From positions 1 through 11,811 of the forward strand of contig JAMOAC010000416.1 of assembly GCA_023621975.1 (NCBI GenBank): a DNA stretch of 11,811 nucleotides. The letters run 5' to 3'. Made by a program: the position numbers and the translations under genes. Source of the DNA: Bacillota bacterium (lineage in GTDB: Bacteria > Bacillota_A > Clostridia > Acetivibrionales > DUMB01). A model generated the notes under the pieces. That model was not told the DNA's origin and searched no databases. It saw only the letters and a program-made list of their open reading frames with translations. Below are positions 6,154-11,811 of this stretch, piece by piece; the first letter of the stretch is position 1; each line of letters starts with the position of its first letter.

Positions 6154-7401
6154 TTGAGCAACAATAATAAAAATCTTGTTATTGGTATAATTATCATTGT
6201 GATTTTAACATCATTAACAACATTTGTAATATCAGGCGTGATCTTTATGGGCCTGAACAGGCTCAACCCTGTGTACAGCATCTCATTTGACCCTAAAAGT
6301 GTTGATATTGAGAGTATCAGGAAATTTAACCAGGTAAGAAATATTTTGAAGGAAAATTATTACCAGGAAATAGATGAAGATACTTTGCTCGAAGGGGCGG
6401 TAGCCGGAATGGCATATGCCACCGGTGATGTATATACGGTGTATTACACAAAGGAGCAGATGCAGAAACTTATTGAAATGTCTACCAAAACCGAGGAAAC
6501 TTATGTAGGTATCGGCGTATCGGTAATGATGGACAATGACGGGCTTTTGACGGTTGTCGAACCTTTTGAAGATTCTCCGGCAAAAGAAGTTGGAATATTG
6601 CAGGGCGATAAAATAATAAAAGTTGACGGCGAGGATGTCACAGGCATAAAAGATATGGACCTGATTATTGATAAGATAAAAGGGCCTGAGAACACCAAGG
6701 TTAATATCACCGTGATAAGGCCTTCTGAAGGCAGGCCCATTGATTTCGTAGTCACAAGAAAAAAAGTTAAATATGCAATTAATTTAAGAAGCGAGATAAT
6801 AGACGGAAACATTGGATATATAAGAATCAGGTCCTTTAATGACAGAAATATAAGCAGTATATTTGAAGAGGAGTTGAATAAGCTCATTGCAAAAGGGATA
6901 AAGGCGCTCGTTATTGACTTAAGGGACAATCCGGGCGGTTATTACGATCAGGTATGCAAAATTGCAGACATGCTGCTTCCCAAGGGCATAATCGTTTATA
7001 CGGAAGACAGAAATAATAAAAAGGAATTTGAATACTCTGATGCAAGGGAACTTGACATGCCTATTGCAGTATTAATAAACGGCAACAGCGCAAGCGCTTC
7101 CGAGGTTTTGTCGGGGGCTCTGAAGGATCATAACAAGGCTGTTCTGATAGGAACAAAAACCTTTGGAAAAGGATTGGTGCAAAGCGTAAAAGTGCTTGAA
7201 GACGGCTCAGGAATCAAGTATACGTCGGCAAGGTATTTTACCCCTTCGGGTACCTGCATACATGGCATAGGTATAGAACCAAACATTGAAGTACCGTTGC
7301 CTGATAAATATAAGGGCGTACCTGTGTCTCAAATACCAAAAGGGGATGATGTACAGCTTCAGACTGCGTTAGAAATACTAAAAGGTAAGTTGCAGCAGTA
7401 A
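6154..7401 (+). CDS. ctpB: Carboxy-terminal processing protease, S41 family (CtpB-like)
   Basis: Membrane-anchored, outward-facing serine protease of 415 aa. It has one N-terminal membrane span (about 8-32), a helical region, a PDZ domain at about 116-205 (YVGIGV near its start; SPAKEVGILQGDKIIKVDG) and the S41 catalytic domain beyond. The catalytic set is intact: Ser314 in GNSASASE, Lys339 in FGKG and Gln343. The 25- and 4-residue spacings match B. subtilis CtpB as I recall it (S309/K334/Q338). I chose TTG at 6154 because GGGGGAG (6139-6145) lies 8 bases upstream; GTG 6145 and TTG 6148 overlap or crowd that site. Synteny with ftsEX also fits B. subtilis yvjB/ctpB, which processes SpoIVFA in sporulation. 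A sporulation role here is inference. Confidence 0.93.
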   Translation: MSNNNKNLVIGIIIIVILTSLTTFVISGVIFMGLNRLNPVYSISFDPKSVDIESIRKFNQVRNILKENYYQEIDEDTLLEGAVAGMAYATGDVYTVYYTKEQMQKLIEMSTKTEETYVGIGVSVMMDNDGLLTVVEPFEDSPAKEVGILQGDKIIKVDGEDVTGIKDMDLIIDKIKGPENTKVNITVIRPSEGRPIDFVVTRKKVKYAINLRSEIIDGNIGYIRIRSFNDRNISSIFEEELNKLIAKGIKALVIDLRDNPGGYYDQVCKIADMLLPKGIIVYTEDRNNKKEFEYSDARELDMPIAVLINGNSASASEVLSGALKDHNKAVLIGTKTFGKGLVQSVKVLEDGSGIKYTSARYFTPSGTCIHGIGIEPNIEVPLPDKYKGVPVSQIPKGDDVQLQTALEILKGKLQQ

Positions 7402-7406
7402 GCAAT

Positions 7407-7497
7407 AGATAAATTGCGTAAATATAAGTAGATAAATTACGTAATTATAACAGTATAAAACTGTATAAGTATAACAGCAAAAAGTTGCATAAGAACA
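7407..7497. repeat. ~23-bp degenerate tandem repeats between the protease and SASP genes
   Basis: Four units: 7407-7429, 7430-7452 (19-20 of 23 bases match the first), 7453-7476 and a shorter 7477-7497. They share a pattern of (A)GATAAA-TTxCGTAA-TATAA. The last unit overlaps the -35 element of the proposed sigma-G promoter. Confidence 0.65.
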
Positions 7498-7516
7498 GTA
7501 TAATTTAAACTTATTA
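7487..7516 (+). promoter_or_regulatory. Putative sigma-G (forespore) promoter of the SASP gene
   Basis: GCATA (7487-7491), an exact 18-base spacer, and CTTATTA (7510-7516). Against the B. subtilis sigma-G consensus as I recall it (GHATR-N18-CATNHTA) only the second base of the -10 differs. The expected start near 7523 leaves a leader of about 70 bases. SASP genes are classic sigma-G targets, which supports the call. Confidence 0.5.
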
Positions 7517-7594
7517 GCAAGATGCAAAAACAATCCAATCAGCCCGTATAAAAAAAGTTATTCTCCACAAACTACCATATGGAGGTGGAAGAGC

Positions 7595-7786
7595 GTGGAG
7601 AAAAAGAAAAATAAACCAAAGAACGAAGACATGCTTAAGTATGAAGTAGCAAATGAACTTGGTCTTCTTGAAAAAGTATTGAAGTACGGCTGGAAAAGCC
7701 TGACTGCTAAAGAAACGGGCAGGATTGGAGGGTTGATTACAAAAAGGAAAAAAGCGATTCAGTTGGAACAAGAGCGGCAGGCCTGA
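7595..7786 (+). CDS. Alpha/beta-type small acid-soluble spore protein (SASP), minor type
   Basis: Small DNA-binding protein of 63 aa made in the developing spore, where such proteins coat and protect DNA. Recognised by LKYEVANELGL near the middle and ETGRIGGLITKRKK toward the C-terminus, which match the two conserved blocks of alpha/beta SASPs. YEVA resembles the cleavage site of the germination protease GPR. It is shorter and more lysine-rich at the N-terminus than major SASPs and looks like a divergent SspF-like minor type. Start is GTG 7595 with GGAGGTGG (7581-7588) six bases upstream. A sigma-G-like promoter lies upstream. The next gene starts 22 bases after the stop, so it may be first in a three-gene transcript. 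Confidence 0.88.
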   Translation: MEKKKNKPKNEDMLKYEVANELGLLEKVLKYGWKSLTAKETGRIGGLITKRKKAIQLEQERQA

Positions 7787-7808
7787 TAAAAGGGCTGCCG
7801 GGTGTGAG

Positions 7809-8561
7809 GTGGTTCAGATTTACAACGGTTTTGCGGCAATATATGACAGGTTGATGGGGGATGTGGATTATAGCCGCTGGGCTGATTATATAGAAGAAAT
7901 ATTCAGGCTGAACAATATTAAACCAGTCCTGGTGCTTGACCTTGGCTGCGGTACCGGAAGCTTTTGTACTGAGATGGCAAAGCGCGGATACGATATGATC
8001 GGCGTGGACCTTTCGGTGGATATGCTTTCCGTCGCTTCTGATAAGGCCCATAAGTACGGATTGAATATTCTTTACATTAATCAGGATATGACGCAATTTG
8101 AACTTTATGGGACGGTTGACGCCGCAGTTTGCCTTATGGACAGCATAAACTACATAACCAGCAAAAGAGGCCTTAAGAAACTTTTTAAGAATGTGGAAAA
8201 CTATCTTAACCCCGGCGGCCTTTTTATATTCGACATCAACTCATGTTACAAGATTGAAAATATCCTTGCGGATAACGTATTTTACAGTGTAGATGATGAA
8301 GTGGCTTATATATGGGAAAACAGGTATGACAGGCAAAAAAAGCTGTGTACCTTCGACCTGACTTTCTTTGTAAGGGAAGGCGATTTTTACAGGAGGTTTG
8401 ACGAAATACACAAAGAAAGGGCTTATTCAGTGGATGAAATCAAGGAATTGATAGAAAATTCAAACATGGAAACCGTATCAGTATTTGATGAACTTTCTTT
8501 TTCAGCACCAGGAGAGAATAGCGAAAGGATATTTTTTGTGTGTAAAAAACCTGTAAAATAA
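7809..8561 (+). CDS. Class I SAM-dependent methyltransferase
   Basis: Predicted cytoplasmic methyltransferase of 250 aa. The SAM-binding motif I LDLGCGTG lies at residues 43-50, with the acidic residue after strand 2 at Asp67 (MIGVDLS). A motif-II-like AAVCLMDSINYI and a post-motif NPGGLFIFDINS follow. The opening YNGFAAIYDRLMGDVDY is common to a family of small-molecule-type methyltransferases of unknown substrate in clostridia. The C-terminal half (about 150-250) is rich in beta strands and resembles the insertion of that family. Start is GTG 7809, the first start after an in-frame TGA at 7806; its ribosome site is weak, so coupling to the upstream SASP gene is plausible. The substrate cannot be stated. 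Confidence 0.88.
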   Translation: MVQIYNGFAAIYDRLMGDVDYSRWADYIEEIFRLNNIKPVLVLDLGCGTGSFCTEMAKRGYDMIGVDLSVDMLSVASDKAHKYGLNILYINQDMTQFELYGTVDAAVCLMDSINYITSKRGLKKLFKNVENYLNPGGLFIFDINSCYKIENILADNVFYSVDDEVAYIWENRYDRQKKLCTFDLTFFVREGDFYRRFDEIHKERAYSVDEIKELIENSNMETVSVFDELSFSAPGENSERIFFVCKKPVK

Positions 8562-8578
8562 GTTCAGGGGGAAATAAT

Positions 8579-8908
8579 TTGGGGTTTTTTGAGGAAGTAT
8601 ACAGGGTAGTTAAAATGATACCCAGAGGAAAAGTAGCCACATATGGCCAAATTGCAAGGCTGATAGGGCAGCCTCGAAAGGCAAAAATAGTGGGCTGGGC
8701 ACTTCATTCAAACCCGTATGAAGGCATTGTTCCATGCCACAGGGTTGTGAACAGGGATGGCCGGCTTAGTGGTGCTTTTGCTTTCGGAGGAATGGGACAG
8801 CAGAGAAAATTGCTGGAAGCGGAAGGAATTGTTTTTAATGAAGACGGAACGGTGGATTTGGGGAAATATTTATGGAACCCGGATTCTGAAAAAGCGCCGG
8901 ATGCGTGA
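8579..8908 (+). CDS. MGMT-family (Ogt/Ada C-terminal-like) DNA alkyltransferase, single-domain
   Basis: Predicted DNA repair or damage-recognition protein of 109 aa, containing only the DNA-binding alkyltransferase domain; the N-terminal domain of full-length Ogt/MGMT is absent. TYGQIARL is the conserved helix. The acceptor cysteine is present as Cys53 in VPCHRVV, unlike alkyltransferase-like (ATL) proteins, which typically carry Trp there. The position of the usual arginine finger (human R128) appears to be Lys36 (RKAKIVGWAL). It could transfer an alkyl group from O6-alkylguanine to itself, or act as an ATL-like sensor. TTG 8579 has AGGGGGA (8566-8572) six bases upstream. It follows the methyltransferase gene by 17 bases, so it is probably cotranscribed. 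Confidence 0.9.
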   Translation: MGFFEEVYRVVKMIPRGKVATYGQIARLIGQPRKAKIVGWALHSNPYEGIVPCHRVVNRDGRLSGAFAFGGMGQQRKLLEAEGIVFNEDGTVDLGKYLWNPDSEKAPDA

Positions 8909-8926
8909 TTATTAATGGGATTTTAA

Positions 8927-8956
8927 TTGACATTATATAGAATAGTGTGTTATACT
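8927..8956 (+). promoter_or_regulatory. Sigma-A-type promoter of the cold-shock gene
   Basis: A perfect TTGACA (8927-8932), an 18-base spacer and TATACT (8951-8956). Transcription should start near 8963, giving a leader of about 140 bases before the csp start codon. Confidence 0.75.
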
Positions 8957-8962
8957 GTGTAT

Positions 8963-9103
8963 GGTTTAGTTAAAGTATATTAAGGTTGTGTGATTTTGCA
9001 AGCAGGTCTAGCAGGTCTGGTATGTATCTTCGGCTTCTGTTCTTCAAATTCGCACTTCTTAATACTCTAACTAAATTGAGTATTTTTCAGGAGGAATTTA
9101 GTA
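8963..9103 (+). promoter_or_regulatory. Long 5' leader of the cold-shock mRNA with a hairpin before the ribosome site
   Basis: The leader contains a tandem 9-bp repeat, AGCAGGTCT (9001-9009 and 9010-9018). AATACTC (9061-9067) can pair with GAGTATT (9078-9084) around a 10-base loop, followed by TTT and then the AGGAGGA ribosome site (9089-9095). Long structured leaders control translation of several known csp mRNAs; whether this one does is inference. Confidence 0.45.
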
Positions 9104-9304
9104 ATGGAAAAAGGAAAAGTAAAATGGTTTAATGCTGAAAGAGGTTTTGGTTTTATTGAAAGGGAAAATGGAAATGACGTATTTGTCCATTTTTCAGCTA
9201 TAGTTATGGACGGTTTTAAGACCCTTGAGGAAGGAGCTGAAGTGGAGTTTGAGGTTGTAGAAGGCGCAAAAGGACCTCAGGCTGCAAATGTTCATAAGAT
9301 ATAA
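9104..9304 (+). CDS. csp: Cold-shock protein (CspA/CspB family)
   Basis: Single-domain nucleic-acid chaperone of 66 aa, standard for the family, binding single-stranded RNA/DNA in the cytoplasm. [17 protein letters not shown] holds RNP1 (GFGFIE), and VFVHFSAI holds RNP2. The remaining strands ([23 protein letters not shown]) match the OB fold. ATG 9104 has a strong AGGAGGA at 9089-9095. It is monocistronic: own promoter upstream and terminator downstream. Confidence 0.97.
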   Translation: MEKGKVKWFNAERGFGFIERENGNDVFVHFSAIVMDGFKTLEEGAEVEFEVVEGAKGPQAANVHKI

Positions 9305-9357
9305 TTAAACGGTAACAAAAGTTTGCAGGCTTTGACATAGATTCAAGTGGCAAGCGA

Positions 9358-9387
9358 AAGGCCCCGGTACGAATGTAACGGGGCTTT
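9358..9387 (+). terminator. Intrinsic terminator after the cold-shock gene
   Basis: GCCCCG (9361-9366) pairs with CGGGGC (9379-9384). An inner TAC/GTA pairing lies over a GAAT loop, and outer AAG/TTT pairs extend the stem. TTTAAATTT follows. Confidence 0.85.
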
Positions 9388-9491
9388 AAATTTATGTTCA
9401 AAGATGAAAAACTGAAGTATAATATTTAAAGTACAAAATTTAGGAATAATATCTTTGAAAGACAGTTAGTAAGTCAGGGAAGGGCTGAAGC

Positions 9492-10379
9492 ATGAAGGAT
9501 TATTTTGTCAGGGCAATAGCAAACAATGCAACAATTCGGGCATTTGCAACGGTTACAACGGAGACTGTCCGCAAGGCACAGCAAATACACAATACATCTC
9601 ATGTGGTTTCTGCTGCCTTTGGAAGGACACTTACAGCGGCAGTTATGATGGCAGGTATGATGAAGGATGAGGGTAGCTCTGTAACAATACAGATCAAGGG
9701 CGATGGCCCTATAGGAGGCATAGTCGTCGTATCCGATTCAAAATTAAATGTAAGGGGTTATGTGCACAACCCTACGGTTGACATACCCTTGAATGATTTG
9801 GGCAAGCTTGACGTAGCAGCCGCTGTCGGCAAAAATGGATATATGAATGTAATAAAGGATTTGGGGTTAAAAGAGCCTTATATAGGCTACATTAAACTTG
9901 TATCCGGTGAGATAGGAGAGGATATCGCTTATTATTTCGCCTATTCCGAACAAGTGCCGTCTGTAGTTGCCCTTGGTGTTCTTGTAGATGCCGACGGCAG
10001 CATTATAAGCGCTGGAGGTTATATAATACAGCTTATGCCCGGAGCCGATGAGGACGTGATAGATTTTCTTGAAAATAAAGTGCGTTCCGTAAAACCTGTA
10101 TCCACATTGTTATCTGAAGGGAAAAGGCCTGAGGATATACTTGACATCATACTGGGTGAAAAAGGGCTTGAGATTCTCGAGATTGCTCCATGCGGTTATG
10201 CCTGCAACTGTTCGAGAGAGAGAATGGAAAGAAACATATTAAGTATCGGTGAAAGTGAAATTATGGACATGATAAGGGAACAGCACGGTGCTGAGCTTAG
10301 TTGCCACTTCTGCAACAGCAAATACTATTTCACCGAAGAGCAACTTTTGGAGCTTCTGCGCAAGGCAAAGGAAAGGTAG
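9492..10379 (+). CDS. hslO: Redox-regulated chaperone Hsp33
   Basis: Cytoplasmic holdase chaperone switched on by oxidation, 295 aa, usual length. The N-terminal substrate-binding core runs to about residue 230. The C-terminal zinc redox switch has the diagnostic CxC (Cys238, Cys240) and CxxC (Cys271, Cys274); Cys234 is an additional cysteine just before it. Sequences such as GRTLTAAVMM, IKGDGPIGG and VRGYVHNP are typical. ATG 9492 has AGGGAAGGG (9477-9485) upstream. It appears to be transcribed alone; no clear sigma-A promoter was found, though TATAAT occurs at 9418-9423 without a good -35. Confidence 0.97.
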   Translation: MKDYFVRAIANNATIRAFATVTTETVRKAQQIHNTSHVVSAAFGRTLTAAVMMAGMMKDEGSSVTIQIKGDGPIGGIVVVSDSKLNVRGYVHNPTVDIPLNDLGKLDVAAAVGKNGYMNVIKDLGLKEPYIGYIKLVSGEIGEDIAYYFAYSEQVPSVVALGVLVDADGSIISAGGYIIQLMPGADEDVIDFLENKVRSVKPVSTLLSEGKRPEDILDIILGEKGLEILEIAPCGYACNCSRERMERNILSIGESEIMDMIREQHGAELSCHFCNSKYYFTEEQLLELLRKAKER

Positions 10380-10470
10380 AAGAATTTAAAAAGTAGGTGA
10401 ATAACGGAGAACAGCAGAGATACAGAAAGGTATGACATATTAATTTAAATGCATTCAATTTGTTTAGATA

Positions 10471-10499
10471 TTGACTTTCAAACAATATTTTTGTATACT
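10471..10499 (+). promoter_or_regulatory. Promoter of the tRNA cluster
   Basis: TTGACT (10471-10476), a 17-base spacer and TATACT (10494-10499). The first tRNA begins 29 bases after the -10, so a short 5' extension is removed in processing. Confidence 0.8.
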
Positions 10500-10528
10500 G
10501 AGTTATGTCGCTTGTGCGATGAAGCTTC

Positions 10529-10604
10529 GGGCGTTTAGCTCAGCTGGGAGAGCACCTGCCTTACAAGCAGGGGGTCATAGGTTCGAGCCCTATAGCGCCC
10601 ACCA
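10529..10604 (+). tRNA. tRNA-Val (anticodon TAC)
   Basis: 76 bases. The acceptor stem GGGCGTT pairs with AGCGCCC, then A and an encoded CCA. The anticodon loop CTTACAA gives TAC at 10562-10564, flanked by CCTGC/GCAGG. The T-loop has GGTTCGAGCC. Confidence 0.97.
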
Positions 10605-10609
10605 TATAT

Positions 10610-10686
10610 GGCCCGGTAGTTCAGTTGGTTAGAATGCCAGCCTGTCACGCTGGAGGTCGAGGGTTCAAGTCCCTTCCGGGTCGCCA
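10610..10686 (+). tRNA. tRNA-Asp (anticodon GTC)
   Basis: 77 bases. The acceptor stem GGCCCGG pairs with CCGGGTC (one G-T pair), then G and an encoded CCA. The loop CTGTCAC between CCAGC and GCTGG gives GTC at 10644-10646. It starts five bases after tRNA-Val. Confidence 0.97.
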
Positions 10687-10699
10687 ATTTTTTATATCT

Positions 10700-10775
<76 letters not shown>

Positions 10776-10849
10776 TGAAAAAGCACTGTGGAAGAAGATC
10801 ATTTTACCTGTGAGAAGTATCTTTCCTTTGGTGTAGATGTTTAGAATGT

Positions 10850-10924
10850 GCGGGTTTAACTCAGTGGTAGAGTGTCACCTTGCCAAGGTGAAAGTCGCGA
10901 GTTCGAATCTCGTAACCCGCTCCA
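10850..10924 (+). tRNA. tRNA-Gly (anticodon GCC)
   Basis: 75 bases. The acceptor stem GCGGGTT pairs with AACCCGC, then T and an encoded CCA. The loop TTGCCAA between TCACC and GGTGA gives GCC at 10882-10884. A 74-base spacer without obvious promoter or terminator separates it from tRNA-Phe, so it is probably in the same transcript. Confidence 0.96.
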
Positions 10925-10931
10925 AATTTAA

Positions 10932-10968
10932 AGAAAAAAGTCTGATGATGGAGGTCAGGCTTTTTTCT
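10932..10968 (+). terminator. Intrinsic terminator of the tRNA cluster
   Basis: GTCTGA (10940-10945) pairs with TCAGGC (10955-10960, one T-G pair). The stem is extended by A6 (10934-10939) against T6 (10961-10966) and two more pairs. The T-tract begins within the 3' arm. Confidence 0.88.
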
Positions 10969-11192
10969 TTTACATATTTCCTTCCTTTTTGTGTAACAAT
11001 ATTTTTTTACGTTCAGACCTGAAAAGAATATATAAGTGTTTAAAGAAAAAGTTTATAAGCAAAAAATATGGGTATAAAAATATTGGCAGCAGTTGCGATA
11101 GATAAAATTGCATATATTGCATATAATGTGATAAAAACTGTATTTAAAGGGAAAGCTAATTAAAATAGGATTTTTTTGTTATTTTTTTCTAT

Positions 11193-11220
11193 TTGAATTT
11201 TTCATAACAATTGGTATAAT
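11193..11220 (+). promoter_or_regulatory. Candidate sigma-A promoter of the dehydrogenase gene
   Basis: TTGAAT (11193-11198), a 16-base spacer and TATAAT (11215-11220). It would give a leader of about 180 bases. In such AT-rich DNA a chance match is possible. Confidence 0.5.
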
Positions 11221-11289
11221 TGCTTTATTAATATACTTGAAGTGACAATTAAATAAAATAACTAATAGTAGTAGACTTATAATATTTTA

Positions 11290-11304
11290 AATTGTTAAAC
11301 AATT
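11290..11304. promoter_or_regulatory. 15-bp perfect palindrome upstream of the dehydrogenase gene
   Basis: AATTGTT-A-AACAATT. The TTGTTA half resembles, but does not match, the Rex redox-repressor half site as I recall it; Rex often controls NADH dehydrogenase genes. It lies about 70 bases downstream of the candidate promoter. Low confidence in function. Confidence 0.35.
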
Positions 11305-11408
11305 GGCAATAAATTTTGGTATAAAAAGTAATAATCTGTATTAAATTGACAAAAAATAAGGGAGCGAAGGGTTACGAAAAGTAAGCCAATTTAAGGAGGA
11401 AAAAGCTC

Positions 11409-11811
11409 ATGACAAAAAGGGTCGTTATTGTCGGTGCGGGTTATGCCGGAATTGAAGCAGCCCTTTCATTGAACAAGATGAAAAAGAGAGATTCGGTGGA
11501 AATTACCTTGATTGACAAGAATGACTACCATACTTTATTAACGGAGATTCACGAAGTTGCAGGAAACCGAGTTTCTGAAGAAGCAGTCCGTATACCGCTG
11601 AACAGAATATTTAAATATACGGATGTTAATGTAATTTGTGACAAAATAGACAAATTTGATTTTGAAAACAACAAAGTAGCATCTGATAAACGTGAGTATC
11701 CCTATGATTACCTTATACTGGCAATGGGAAGCAAGCCGAATTTCTTCGGTATTCCAGGGCTTGAAGAACATGCTTTTACCTTGTGGTCCTTTGACGATGC
11801 CGTAAGGATCC
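11409..11811 (+). CDS. NAD(P)/FAD-dependent oxidoreductase, NDH-2-like (partial, 3' end outside window)
   Basis: The first 134 codons of a flavoprotein that likely moves electrons from NAD(P)H to a quinone or similar acceptor at the membrane face. The N-terminus RVVIVGAGYAGIEAA holds the GxGxxG FAD-binding motif (residues 9-14), with the acidic end of strand 2 in ITLIDKNDYH. TLLTEIHEVAG and later YDYLILAMGSKPNFFGIPG are typical of type II NADH dehydrogenases and related pyridine-nucleotide disulfide oxidoreductases. ATG 11409 has AAGGAGGA (about 11393-11400) upstream. The reading frame is open to the last base, so this is the window edge and not a broken gene. The exact subfamily needs the missing C-terminus. 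Confidence 0.88.
   Translation, partial: MTKRVVIVGAGYAGIEAALSLNKMKKRDSVEITLIDKNDYHTLLTEIHEVAGNRVSEEAVRIPLNRIFKYTDVNVICDKIDKFDFENNKVASDKREYPYDYLILAMGSKPNFFGIPGLEEHAFTLWSFDDAVRI

Larger units (their letters stand above)
10925..11408. other. Gene-free AT-rich region before the dehydrogenase gene
   Basis: After the tRNA terminator there is no credible gene for over 400 bases. The visible elements are a candidate promoter (11193-11220), a 15-bp palindrome (11290-11304) and a repeated AACAATTGG (11206-11214 and 11298-11306). TTGACA at 11346-11351 lacks a good -10 at standard spacing. The rest is AT-rich without recognised structure. Confidence 0.75.

Noticed and set aside
6501..6929. 142-codon open frame on the - strand inside the S41 protease gene
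   Set aside because: Antisense shadow of the PDZ and catalytic regions; no start signals.
11806..11811. Window ends exactly in GGATCC, a BamHI site
   Set aside because: This could mark a cloned fragment end, but the window start has no such site and a chance match is possible, so no biological claim is made.

Overview
The window looks like chromosomal DNA of a low-GC, endospore-forming clostridium. The evidence is AT-rich DNA, strong AGGAGG ribosome sites, frequent GTG and TTG starts, an alpha/beta-type spore protein gene and the ftsE-ftsX-peptidase-ctp gene order. Protein style and gene order recall the Acetivibrio (Clostridium) thermocellus group, but that genus-level guess comes from memory and is not proven here. 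All protein genes and all tRNAs lie on the + strand.

Layout. (1) 48-1160 encodes an MsmK/UgpC-type sugar ABC transporter ATPase, closed by a clear terminator. (2) 1372-2451 encodes a CdaR/PucR-like regulator with an unusual ATG-TAG-ATG start region, preceded by two short tandem repeats. (3) From a strong promoter at 2482-2510 and a repeat-filled leader come ftsE, ftsX and a secreted coiled-coil M23 endopeptidase, ending in a terminator at 5633-5657. This is a cell-wall hydrolase control module. (4) A 594-base gene-free stretch holds a 32-bp palindrome and a degenerate 15-bp tandem repeat field. It is followed by a CtpB-like S41 protease. (5) A putative sigma-G promoter precedes a tight group of three genes: an alpha/beta SASP, a SAM methyltransferase and a short MGMT-type alkyltransferase. 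(6) A cold-shock protein gene has its own promoter, long leader and terminator. (7) hslO (Hsp33) follows. (8) Four tRNA genes (Val-TAC, Asp-GTC, Phe-GAA, Gly-GCC) lie between a good promoter and a terminator. (9) After a 484-base AT-rich intergenic stretch, the 5' end of an NDH-2-like flavoprotein dehydrogenase runs off the window.

How the genes work together. FtsE and FtsX form a membrane ABC complex that switches a periplasmic or wall hydrolase on, and the adjacent M23 protein is its obvious partner. The C-terminal processing protease downstream matches my memory of the Bacillus subtilis ftsE-ftsX-yvjB (ctpB) order, where the protease acts in sporulation signalling. The next cluster joins a spore DNA-binding protein to a DNA alkyl-repair type protein.

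The coding genes are of known families. The most unusual material is non-coding. Nearly every larger intergenic gap is built of short, degenerate AT-rich tandem repeats with periods of about 13-24 bp. Those upstream of ftsE and of the S41 protease share a 15-bp pattern (AATTAA-N4-AGC-N2). I found no CRISPR array, insertion sequence, phage gene or obvious new defence system.
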